Positions 29,937 through 36,688 of a DNA stretch of 39,567 nt are shown here, one piece after another. The stretch comes from 2-01-FULL-40-13 sp964433155 (lineage in GTDB: Bacteria; Patescibacteriota; Microgenomatia; UBA1406; GWC2-37-13), in NCBI GenBank assembly GCA_964433155.1, contig CAYSQE010000014.1:1-39567 (forward strand). Reading direction: 5' to 3'. The notes under the pieces are model-generated. The model was not told where the DNA came from, did not search any database, and saw only the letters and a program-made list of their open reading frames with translations. Position 1 is the first letter of the stretch. Every line of letters starts with the position of its first letter. The translations under genes were made by a program, and so were the position numbers.

Positions 29937-32410
29937 AAGGACTTACTTCATCCGAGGTAGAACGCTTACTAAATCAATACGGCTTAAATATAATTACGGA
30001 GCAAAAGAAAAAGAATATCTTAGTTAAATTTTTTGAACAATTTAATAACTTCTTAACAATCCTCCTATTTGTAGCAGCTCTATTATCTTTTTTTGTTGGA
30101 GAACCAATCGATGGGATTCTTATCGTTGGAATAATAGTCTTAAATGCGATTTTTGGTCTATATCAAGAGGGGAAAGCCGAGCAAGCCATAAGTCTTCTTA
30201 AAAAGATGACAATTACCAAGATAAGAGTAATAAGAGATGAAAAAGAGCAAGAGATAGATAGTCGATATCTAGTCCCAGGAGACGTGGTATTTGTAGAAGA
30301 GGGACTTAAAATACCAGCTGACGCGAAGCTTTTGGAGGCAAGAAACCTTGAGGTTAATGAAGCTGCTTTAACAGGTGAGTCTATGCCGGTTAGCAAAGAG
30401 GAAAAAAATGATATTTTTATGGGGACAATCATAGTAAGGGGCCGAGGATATGCAAAAATCAAAACGACAGGGATGCAGACAAAGTTTGGTCAAATAGCAG
30501 AAGGTATAGAGACAATTGACGATAGCAAAACACCCTTGCAAAAAAAACTAGAAGGACTGACAAAGACGATAGGCATCGTTGGTATTTGTTTGTCTTTATT
30601 TGTCTTTGGCCTAAGTTTATTGCAAGGGGCAGGAAATTACCCTTCTTTTCTTCTGGCGATTTCTTTAGCTGTTGCAGTCGTGCCAGAGGGTTTGCCCGCT
30701 GTCATGACCATAACGCTTGCCATTGGAGTCAAAGAGATGGCAAAGCGAAAAGCAATCATTCGTAGGCTTTCGGCAATTGAGGCTTTGGGGAGCGTTACGC
30801 TTATTGCTACAGACAAGACAGGTACTCTCACTACCAATAAAATGAAGGTAAATGAAATCTTTGTCGATGCAAAGATATACAAAGAAGATAAGCCGCCTAG
30901 TCTTACAAATCACCCTTTTTCAAAGATGCTTTTAAATGGAATTCTTTGTTCAACCGCGACGCTTGTTTTTGTCCATGATCGGGGTGGATTTGACGTCTTG
31001 GGAGACCCAACTGAGGGAGCTTTGTTGTTTTTAGCCCATAAAATGGGGCTTGTTCCCGAAATGGTGAGAAAAGAGTGGGAGATTGTCGATGAGATACCTT
31101 TTGATAGCATCACAAAGATGATGAGTGTTACGGTGAAAAATAATGATCAAACTATAACGTTTATTAAGGGTGCTCCTGAGGCAATCTTAGAGATTTCCAA
31201 AAAAATTCTCATTGGTGAAAAAAAGGAAACACTGACAGTTAACAAAATGAGGGAAGTAGAAAAAATAATGGAAAGATGGGCAAAGAAAGGCTTACGGGTA
31301 TTGGCATTGGCTTATGGTGATACTTTTTTAGGTATGGTTGCCATTCACGACCCGCCGCGCCCAGAGGTATTAGAAGCCCTGGTTAAAACCAGGCGCGCGG
31401 GCATCAAAGCGGTGATGATCACCGGCGACAATGAAATCACAGCCGAAGCGATAGGAGTATCAACGGGATTTATCAAAGAAGGCGATGAGATCGTTACAGG
31501 CAAACAACTAGATCAATACTCGGATGAAGAACTACTTGCGAAATTAGCCAAAGTAAAAGTTTTTGCACGCACTACGCCTTTTCAAAAATCTCGCATCGTA
31601 AGATTGTATCAACAGCTTGGTGAGATAGTCGCCGTCACAGGTGATGGCATAAATGACGCCATTGCTTTAAAACAAGCCGATGTTGGAGTTGCGATGGGAC
31701 TTATTGGTACAGATGTGGCAAGAGAGACGGCAGATATGGTCATAACCGATGATAACTTTGCGACCATTGTCAATGCCGTAGAGGAGGGAAGAAATATAAT
31801 TAAGAATTTAAAAAACGCGATTAAATATCTTCTTTCCTGTAATGTTTCTGAGGCTTTTTCGCTTATCGTGGCTTTGATAATAGGGATTCCCAATCTTTTT
31901 TTTGCAATCCAACTTTTGTATATAAATCTGATTACTGATGGCATTCCAGCCCTTGCTCTTGCTTTTTCTCCCGGCCAAGAACACGTTATGAAAGCTCCGC
32001 CCTTCAAGGAACTCCAGCTTTTGACCTCTTTTGGCAAAAGATACATTTTTACTGTAGGGACGATAGCAACATTTATCGTCCTCTCTTCCTATTTTATTTT
32101 TAGAGACGATCTAACGTTTTCTCGTACGGCAGCCTTTTCGGTCCTTGCATTGATCCAATCGTTTATCTTTGTCGATCTCTGGATGTCTCATCAGTCAATT
32201 CAAAAACATGCAAAAAAGCTCATCTCCGGTGTATTTCTGGCTGCTTTTTTTATTCCTTTCATCACGCAATACATTGTTATAAAGACGCCATTTCTTACCA
32301 ATGTTTTTAAGATAGAGAGTGTTTCTATTTATTATTATCTGGCATTTATCTTGATGTCTTCATTGGTTTTAGTAGGCACAAAAAGCGTGAGAAAACTGCT
32401 GGGCCACTAA
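29933..32410 (+). CDS. P-type cation ATPase (Ca2+-type, PII)
   Basis: 825 residues with all core motifs: TGES in the actuator domain, PEGLP in helix M4, DKTGT with the phosphorylated Asp (about residue 294), KGAPE in the nucleotide-binding domain, MITGDN, and GDGINDAIAL at the hinge. The last differs from the near-invariant NDAPAL by Pro to Ile. Ion-site residues match Ca2+ pumps: Glu in VAVVPEGLP (M4), Asn and Glu in LLSCNVSEAF (M5), Asn and Asp in YINLITDGIPALAL (M6). It would export Ca2+ (or another cation) from the cell at the cost of ATP. Ten membrane helices are expected. It overlaps a small membrane gene upstream by 4 bp. Confidence 0.85.
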   Translation: MKGLTSSEVERLLNQYGLNIITEQKKKNILVKFFEQFNNFLTILLFVAALLSFFVGEPIDGILIVGIIVLNAIFGLYQEGKAEQAISLLKKMTITKIRVIRDEKEQEIDSRYLVPGDVVFVEEGLKIPADAKLLEARNLEVNEAALTGESMPVSKEEKNDIFMGTIIVRGRGYAKIKTTGMQTKFGQIAEGIETIDDSKTPLQKKLEGLTKTIGIVGICLSLFVFGLSLLQGAGNYPSFLLAISLAVAVVPEGLPAVMTITLAIGVKEMAKRKAIIRRLSAIEALGSVTLIATDKTGTLTTNKMKVNEIFVDAKIYKEDKPPSLTNHPFSKMLLNGILCSTATLVFVHDRGGFDVLGDPTEGALLFLAHKMGLVPEMVRKEWEIVDEIPFDSITKMMSVTVKNNDQTITFIKGAPEAILEISKKILIGEKKETLTVNKMREVEKIMERWAKKGLRVLALAYGDTFLGMVAIHDPPRPEVLEALVKTRRAGIKAVMITGDNEITAEAIGVSTGFIKEGDEIVTGKQLDQYSDEELLAKLAKVKVFARTTPFQKSRIVRLYQQLGEIVAVTGDGINDAIALKQADVGVAMGLIGTDVARETADMVITDDNFATIVNAVEEGRNIIKNLKNAIKYLLSCNVSEAFSLIVALIIGIPNLFFAIQLLYINLITDGIPALALAFSPGQEHVMKAPPFKELQLLTSFGKRYIFTVGTIATFIVLSSYFIFRDDLTFSRTAAFSVLALIQSFIFVDLWMSHQSIQKHAKKLISGVFLAAFFIPFITQYIVIKTPFLTNVFKIESVSIYYYLAFILMSSLVLVGTKSVRKLLGH

Positions 32411-32451
32411 CTATACAGTTAATTAAAATTAAATATTCTTAATTACAACCA

Positions 32452-33120
32452 TTAGCGTAAACTTCTTATAAACCCTCCTGAGTTATCATAGACGTTGTTG
32501 TTCATTACAAGACAATTCCTTAAGTTTAAATTTTTGGCTGCTTTCATCTGGTCATCTGCAGCCATTTTTATATCTTCAGGTAGCATCCCAAGTTGGTATT
32601 GTGCAATGCCGACAGTAAAATTTAGCCCTTCATTAATTGCTATTTGCCTTCTTCCTGAAGTTATCATGAATCCTGGAGGAAAATCTCGATTAAAAAAATT
32701 TTGAAGTATTTGTGCTGCTTTAAATGCGTGCTGATCATCAGTATTACGAAGCATGACTGCAAATTCATCTCCTCCCACTCTTCCATAGATGTTATCTTTA
32801 CGACCCATTTTTTGTAAACTTTGCGGGATAAGTTTTAGAAGTTCATCAACAACAGGATGACCGTAAGTACTATTCATTTCTCTCATATGATCGAAATCTA
32901 TATACAATAGGCTGAGCGGTTCTTTATTCCTAACGGCATGGTTTATTTCATTAGTAAGAAGAAAATTAAAACCTGTAAGATTATTAAGACCAGTATGTTG
33001 ATCTTTTAATTTATTTCTAGTTGCTTCCCTCCTATATTTCAAAGCTAAACCGAAGCCAATTAAAGCAATAACCCATGGAGCAGTGGTTTGTAAATATTGT
33101 AAGAGTTCTCCTTCTGGCAT
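32452..33120 (-). CDS. Membrane-anchored diguanylate cyclase (GGDEF)
   Basis: 222 residues: one N-terminal transmembrane helix (about 13-28), a short basic linker, and a GGDEF domain with LLYIDFDHMREMNSTYGHPV (metal site), GRVGGDEFAV (intact signature at 116-120) and TVGIAQYQ. The intact signature argues for synthesis of c-di-GMP from two GTP. The RxxD inhibitory site expected upstream is not there (GRKDNIYGR, with one extra residue before the Arg). No sensor domain is present beyond the membrane anchor. The region 5' of this gene (33121-33732) is gene-free and full of hairpins, so a long structured leader is possible. Confidence 0.85.
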   Translation of the reverse strand: MPEGELLQYLQTTAPWVIALIGFGLALKYRREATRNKLKDQHTGLNNLTGFNFLLTNEINHAVRNKEPLSLLYIDFDHMREMNSTYGHPVVDELLKLIPQSLQKMGRKDNIYGRVGGDEFAVMLRNTDDQHAFKAAQILQNFFNRDFPPGFMITSGRRQIAINEGLNFTVGIAQYQLGMLPEDIKMAADDQMKAAKNLNLRNCLVMNNNVYDNSGGFIRSLR

Positions 33121-33250
33121 AATAATTTTATTAAACTAATGGCTTTCTGACTTTATCTTATAGTATTATACATAATTAATATGTATTTATCAACTTAAAC
33201 CCCTTGACAAATGTTATAGGATATGTTTTCATGATATTAAGCAAGTAATT

Positions 33251-33286
33251 TTACCCATGAACCAGAACAAAGTTCGGTTCAGGGTT
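33251..33286. repeat. Bulged-hairpin repeat, copy 1
   Basis: ttacccatgaaccagaa and ggttcagggtt flank an 8-nt loop. TGAACC pairs with GGTTCA and ACCC with GGGT, with one bulged A. The second copy is at 33357-33390. Confidence 0.7.
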
Positions 33287-33356
33287 TCGCTTCGATAAGA
33301 TAATAAAAGTTAAATATTTAGATCGAAGCTCAAAATTCGAAGGGCCTGATTATAAA

Positions 33357-33390
33357 TTACCCATGAACCAGAAAAAAAGGTTCAGGGTTA
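33357..33390. repeat. Bulged-hairpin repeat, copy 2
   Basis: Identical 17-nt left arm and 11-nt right arm to copy 1; only the loop differs (an A run). The pairing, including the bulged A, is kept. Confidence 0.7.
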
Positions 33391-33503
33391 TAAACTATAA
33401 GACTATGAAAAGGGATGAAACAAATCTTATAGCTCACCACCTGCCAAAGGATTTCACCAACGAACCAGCAGGCGGGGTGGGGGGATAAGATAGATGATAG
33501 CTT

Positions 33504-33567
33504 ATTAGATCTTAGACCTTAGAAGAAAAAAATCTAACATCTAAAGTCTAAAAACTAAGGTCTACTT
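33504..33567. repeat. Palindromic heptanucleotide repeat element
   Basis: Left units attagat, cttagac, cttagaa; right units tctaaca, tctaaag, tctaaaa, actaagg, tctactt. The two arms are of complementary type and include a perfect 8-bp stem agacctta (33514-33521) with taaggtct (33556-33563). Confidence 0.7.
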
Positions 33568-33732
33568 ACACGCAGCCGAGTCCAAAAAAAATATCTGAGG
33601 GCTCGGTGCGTTTGTTAGAAACAGTTTCCTAAGATATCGAAATTACTCTTTCTAACATGCTCCAACAATCCCTCTTCAACAGGACGAGCGAATATAATGA
33701 GTTTAGTGTTGAAGTAAAATGTGGTGGATTTT

Positions 33733-33948
33733 TTATGGCGACCCTCTTTGAGAGATTAATTGGGCTAAATTATTTACGTTTTGACCAATATAAATAGCAG
33801 CATAAGCCAATAGTGTAAAAGCTCCAATGATGATTCCAGCTGTAAACGCTGGTTCGATTGCGGATAACGGTGTTCTGTAAGAATAAAACCCACTTGAGTT
33901 TCTACCTCTTTGTATTGGTGGTGCTATTGACTCTTGCGATATTGACAT
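33733..33948 (-). CDS. Small single-pass membrane protein, unknown
   Basis: 71 residues: a polar N-terminus (MSISQESIAPPIQRGRNSSG), one transmembrane helix (AFTAGIIIGAFTLLAYAAIY, about 34-53) and a short polar end. Normal ATG start, reasonable coding character, 40 bp downstream of the cupredoxin gene on the same strand. No family recognised. Confidence 0.5.
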   Translation of the reverse strand: MSISQESIAPPIQRGRNSSGFYSYRTPLSAIEPAFTAGIIIGAFTLLAYAAIYIGQNVNNLAQLISQRGSP

Positions 33949-33988
33949 AATGCTTATTATATCAAACTATCTAGAAATTTTTACCTAA

Positions 33989-34765
33989 CTATTCAACCAA
34001 AATCGAGCCAGCCATTGCACCTGCGTGAGCACTGCAGTGGTATGGGTAAACACCTGATTCATTAAAGACCACAGAATATGTATCTCCACGCTTAAGTACG
34101 TTTGAATTTTGGGGAGGATAGTAGGTATGAGCAGGGTGCGAGTCTGTGTTTACATAGTGATCAAGATAGTCATCGTTTACCCAAGTCACCTTTGTGCCTT
34201 TGCTTATTCGAATATTTTTAGGATTAAATTTGATGTCTTTTAGCGACACCTCAACTTCGCTTTTACCTATTAGGTCTTCGTAATCTGAAGCTTTTGCCCT
34301 GTCGATCGCAAATTGAAAGTTGCCATCGTGGCAGCTTCCATCGGGCCAGCAGGCTTTATAATCGACTTGGTATATGTCATCGGGAGCTTCTGCATCAATC
34401 GCCCGTCGCATAGTTAATTTATTAGAGTCAATTATTGTCTTTCCGCTCGTTATATCAATTGGAGAGGTAGTGCCTGTTTGCGGATTTTTAACACCAATAG
34501 AGTAGACCTTAATCTCGGAGGGGGAAGCCAAATCAAAATTAAAATTAATGACGACGTTTATTGGTACACCTGCCAGAGTAGACCCGTGAGCTGGAGTATT
34601 GCTTTCGAAGTGTGCGCTTTTTTTAGGATTTTCAAATTGAATATCATTAGTTTGGCTTTTGAGAGTTTTTTTAACAGAAGTAGTTTTTTTGTTCTGAAGG
34701 AAATAATAAGCTGCAAAAGAGCCAAAAATCAACAGTAGCAAAATAAAGAAGAGTTTGAATTTCAT
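33989..34765 (-). CDS. Membrane-anchored CopC-like plus cupredoxin protein
   Basis: Start taken at MKFKLFF (34765) rather than 34783, as it gives a clean signal anchor (about 1-22). The next region, HFESNTPAHGSTLAGVPINV and INFNFDLASPSEIKVYS, looks like a CopC-type domain. The C-terminal ~95 residues are a plastocyanin-like cupredoxin: FNPKNIRISKGTKVTWVNDD, DHYV (first His ligand), and YPYHCSAHAGAMAGSILV with the Cys, His and Met ligands, a complete type 1 copper set. The protein would face outside and carry electrons or buffer copper. Unexpected in a presumed fermenter. The start lies 20 bp after the acs-tail relic at 34786-34890. Confidence 0.8.
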   Translation of the reverse strand: MKFKLFFILLLLIFGSFAAYYFLQNKKTTSVKKTLKSQTNDIQFENPKKSAHFESNTPAHGSTLAGVPINVVINFNFDLASPSEIKVYSIGVKNPQTGTTSPIDITSGKTIIDSNKLTMRRAIDAEAPDDIYQVDYKACWPDGSCHDGNFQFAIDRAKASDYEDLIGKSEVEVSLKDIKFNPKNIRISKGTKVTWVNDDYLDHYVNTDSHPAHTYYPPQNSNVLKRGDTYSVVFNESGVYPYHCSAHAGAMAGSILVE

Positions 34766-34785
34766 GTAGCTATTATAACTCAATT

Positions 34786-34890
34786 TTAATTTTCAAGAGT
34801 TGAGGTATCACCAAGTGGCTGTCCAAGCTCTTGGGCTTTAAGGACGCGGCGCATGATCTTTCCCGAGCGAGTTTTAGGAAGTTTTTCGAC
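34786..34890 (-). pseudogene. Detached 3' end of acs (tail copy 1)
   Basis: Read on the minus strand it encodes VEKLPKTRSGKIMRRVLKAQ and on to GDTSTLEN plus stop, identical in protein to the end of the acs gene at 36689. The first 62 bp (34890-34829) are identical in DNA to 36793-36732; the remaining part differs at many third positions. Homology to acs ends abruptly at 34890, next to the -35 box of vapB. There is no start codon, so it is not expressed as a gene. Confidence 0.85.
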
Positions 34891-34919
34891 TTGACAGAGA
34901 ATCGATACAATTGTATCAT
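34891..34919 (+). promoter_or_regulatory. vapBC promoter with palindromic operator
   Basis: TTGACA (34891-34896), 17-bp spacer, TATCAT (34914-34919). A perfect 14-bp palindrome gatacaattgtatc (34904-34917) covers the spacer and -10, the expected place for VapB/VapBC autorepression. The -10 ends 8 nt before the ATG at 34928, so the mRNA is nearly leaderless. The promoter begins at the base following the acs-tail homology. Confidence 0.75.
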
Positions 34920-34927
34920 TGTACTAT

Positions 34928-35182
34928 ATGAACTGGATCACAACAAATATCAGATTTCCCGAAGATAGGTATATAGAGCTTAAGATGGAGGCGGTTCGTA
35001 AAAGGAAGAGCGTAGCTGCACTTATTAGAGAAAAAGTATTTAGTGAAGGTAAAAAGAGTAGTCAGAGTCGATCTGCAGAAAAGTTGCTAAAAGAGCTTGA
35101 CAAACTTGCGAAAAAGAATGCGAAACAAAATCCTGGAATAAGTTTTAGTAAGAAATTAATAGAAATGCGCTACGAACAATGA
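34928..35182 (+). CDS. vapB: VapB-like ribbon-helix-helix antitoxin
   Basis: 84 residues from the ATG at 34928 (an upstream TTG at 34919 lies in the -10 box and is unlikely). TTNIRFPEDRYIELKMEAVR and SVAALIREKV form a ribbon-helix-helix DNA-binding domain; the basic C-terminal part (EKLLKELDKLAKKNAKQN) would wrap and inhibit the toxin. It overlaps vapC by 4 bp (ATGA). The palindrome in the promoter is its probable operator. The antitoxin identity rests on the domain plus the adjacent PIN toxin. Confidence 0.8.
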   Translation: MNWITTNIRFPEDRYIELKMEAVRKRKSVAALIREKVFSEGKKSSQSRSAEKLLKELDKLAKKNAKQNPGISFSKKLIEMRYEQ

Positions 35183-35592
35183 TAGTAGTTGATGCCTCGG
35201 TTGCCTTTAAATGGTTTAAGAGTAAGAATGAGCCTTTTCATAAAGAGGCGGTTTTGATTCTTAGCGATCACCTGTCAGGACGGAACAAAATTCTTGTTCC
35301 CCATATCCTGCTCATTGAGATTGCCAACTCTTTGGTTACCAAGACAGATACGACCGATAAAACAATTAAGGAGGATTTAGAATATTTACACAAAGTAAAT
35401 CTTGAGATTATCATTCCAGAAGCCAACGACATACTAGAGTCTGCCAATTTAGCAAGGAGAAATAAAACGACGGTCTATGATATGCTTTATGCAGTACTGG
35501 CAAAGAAACTAAAAACAACTCTTATAACCGCAGATGAGCGTTTTGTACGAATCACCAAATTTGCACACGTAAAACTTCTTTCTGAAGTTTAG
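35179..35592 (+). CDS. vapC: VapC-like PIN-domain toxin
   Basis: 137 residues with the four acidic positions of a PIN nuclease: Asp5 in MIVVDASVAFKWF, Glu in ILLIEIANSL, Asp in TTVYDMLYAVLAKK and Asp in LITADERFV. It is a Mg2+-dependent RNase toxin, normally cutting tRNA or rRNA. Coupled to vapB by a 4-bp overlap. Its stop codon overlaps the stop of a second detached acs tail on the other strand, so the module is bounded almost exactly by acs sequences. Confidence 0.85.
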   Translation: MIVVDASVAFKWFKSKNEPFHKEAVLILSDHLSGRNKILVPHILLIEIANSLVTKTDTTDKTIKEDLEYLHKVNLEIIIPEANDILESANLARRNKTTVYDMLYAVLAKKLKTTLITADERFVRITKFAHVKLLSEV

Positions 35593-35681
35593 TTTTCCAA
35601 CGTTGAAGTATCGCCTAATGGTTGGCCGAGTTCCTGGGCTTTGAGGACGAGGCGCATGATTTTACCGGAGAGGGTTTTGGG
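35589..35681 (-). pseudogene. Detached 3' end of acs (tail copy 2)
   Basis: On the minus strand it encodes FPKTLSGKIMRLVLKAQELG and on to GDTSTLEN plus stop. Two Arg positions have become Leu relative to the functional tail, and the DNA differs at many synonymous sites from both other copies, so it is not a recent duplicate of either. No start codon is present. Its stop overlaps the vapC stop. Confidence 0.8.
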
Positions 35682-35706
35682 GAAAGAAAATAAAGACTAA
35701 TTAAGG

Positions 35707-35712
35707 TATAAT
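35707..35712 (+). promoter_or_regulatory. -10 box of near-leaderless transcript
   Basis: Perfect TATAAT ending 9 nt before the ATG at 35722; -35 weak. It lies 25 bp outside the edge of acs tail copy 2. Confidence 0.5.
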
Positions 35713-35721
35713 CCTTCCTAT

Positions 35722-36618
35722 ATGAACGAGCAAGGACTAGGTAATGTATTTGCTATCCATGTTAGGCAAGATATTATTCCTCCCCCATCATTCATTTCAC
35801 ACCGCTATGAAGTTGTTGCAGTTGCTCCAATTGGTAAAGCCGAATGGGAAGGATCGGTCTGGACTAAGGCAATGAGATCGAAGAAAAAATTTAGTAATGT
35901 ATACAGAAACTACCAACGAGAAATCGAGAACTGGATGAACGCTCAGCTCAAAAAAAGTCACATTGATGATCGCACCTTATCTGTACTCGTTCAAATTTAT
36001 ACAGGCAATCACGCTCCGAATGGAAACATGATGGTGCTTAGCGGAAGCAATAGTTTTATTAATTTCCTCTTAGGAAAAAATGGATCTGAGAGAGCTGTGC
36101 TAGAATCGAGAAATAAGGTAAATCTCCCTGTTATAAAAGATTACATGAGCGCTTTAAAAGCCGTTCCTGACAACAGTCTCAGCGCCATCATTCTCGATTA
36201 TGGTTTGTCTAACATGGTTGACCCTCTTCAATTTTTTGACCTGGTTGCTAAAAAATTGTCACAAAATGGCTTATATTGTCATATAGATAGAAAAGCTTAC
36301 GAAGATTTTCCAGATCAGTATTATGAAGACGGAGTAGCTAGAATCTTAGAGTACCGGAAAGTAGCTGCCACTGATGGGAAGATAAAACATTTCTTCATCC
36401 CCAAAATATTTATAAAAGATCTCCCCCTGCAGATGAGGAATAAAGGTCTTGCCGTGATATTTGATACTTCAAATGACCCTAGGTTTACTTACGAGATACT
36501 TATTGGTGTAAAATCATCAACCCCGATAGATCCAGTCGGTCAAAAAGAAATAGTTGAGAGCGGTTGGAACCAGTTAAATTTAGTAAAACAAAATAGTAAA
36601 AAAATATGGGAGAAGTAG
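35722..36618 (+). CDS. Unknown protein with a Rossmann-type methyltransferase-like region
   Basis: 298 residues, not recognised as a named family. The middle part has the layout of a class I methyltransferase: MMVLSGSNSFINFLLG (about 103-118) where motif I normally has a Gly-rich loop, an acidic strand end in AVLESRNKV, then SLSAIILDYGLSNMVDPLQF and LVAKKLSQNGLYCHIDRK, resembling the post-motif and KPGG-like segment. The SAM loop is degenerate (S-G-S-N-S), so catalysis is uncertain. A basic, Tyr/Trp-rich N-terminal region (about 28-75) might bind nucleic acid. It has its own TATAAT and is cargo between two acs-tail copies. It may be a modification or defence enzyme; that is a guess. Confidence 0.45.
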   Translation: MNEQGLGNVFAIHVRQDIIPPPSFISHRYEVVAVAPIGKAEWEGSVWTKAMRSKKKFSNVYRNYQREIENWMNAQLKKSHIDDRTLSVLVQIYTGNHAPNGNMMVLSGSNSFINFLLGKNGSERAVLESRNKVNLPVIKDYMSALKAVPDNSLSAIILDYGLSNMVDPLQFFDLVAKKLSQNGLYCHIDRKAYEDFPDQYYEDGVARILEYRKVAATDGKIKHFFIPKIFIKDLPLQMRNKGLAVIFDTSNDPRFTYEILIGVKSSTPIDPVGQKEIVESGWNQLNLVKQNSKKIWEK

Positions 36619-36649
36619 ATCTTTCAATAGAAAATAAAAGTGGTTTTTT

Positions 36650-36677
36650 CTTATAGCACGTTGTGCTGAGTGATAAG
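36650..36677. terminator. Hairpin between convergent genes, possible terminator
   Basis: agcac/gtgct with a 3-nt loop, extended by cttat/ataag. It lies between the stops at 36618 and 36689. A T6 run is on the plus strand just before the stem, not after it, so intrinsic termination is uncertain. Confidence 0.3.
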
Positions 36678-36688
36678 CAAAAATAAGA

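Larger units (their letters stand above)
33121..33732. ncRNA. Gene-free region with many hairpins (possible structured RNA or long leader)
   Basis: No convincing protein frame in 612 bp. It holds two copies of a bulged 10-bp hairpin (33251-33286, 33357-33390), an 8-bp stem gcttcgat/atcgaagc (33289-33296 with 33322-33329), a stem cctgc/gcagg around 33440-33472, a palindromic heptad tract (33504-33567) and a 10-bp stem acgca(g)ccgag/ctcggtgcgt (33570-33580 with 33602-33611). A TTGACA lies at 33204-33209 but a good -10 was not found. It matches no RNA family I recognise; strand unknown. Confidence 0.4.

Noticed and set aside
30163..32046. Several 60-145 codon minus-strand frames over the P-type ATPase
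   Set aside because: All lie antisense to a gene with complete family motifs; none shows protein-like features.
33251..33567. CRISPR array
   Set aside because: The repeated units are two hairpins and a heptad tract, not regularly spaced direct repeats with unique spacers, and no cas genes are near.
33121..33732. tmRNA, RNase P RNA, SRP RNA or c-di-GMP riboswitch
   Set aside because: None of the conserved sequence blocks of these RNAs could be found on either strand.
35722..36618. Type II restriction or DNA methyltransferase
   Set aside because: No DPPY/NPPY or PCQ motif; the SAM loop is degenerate.
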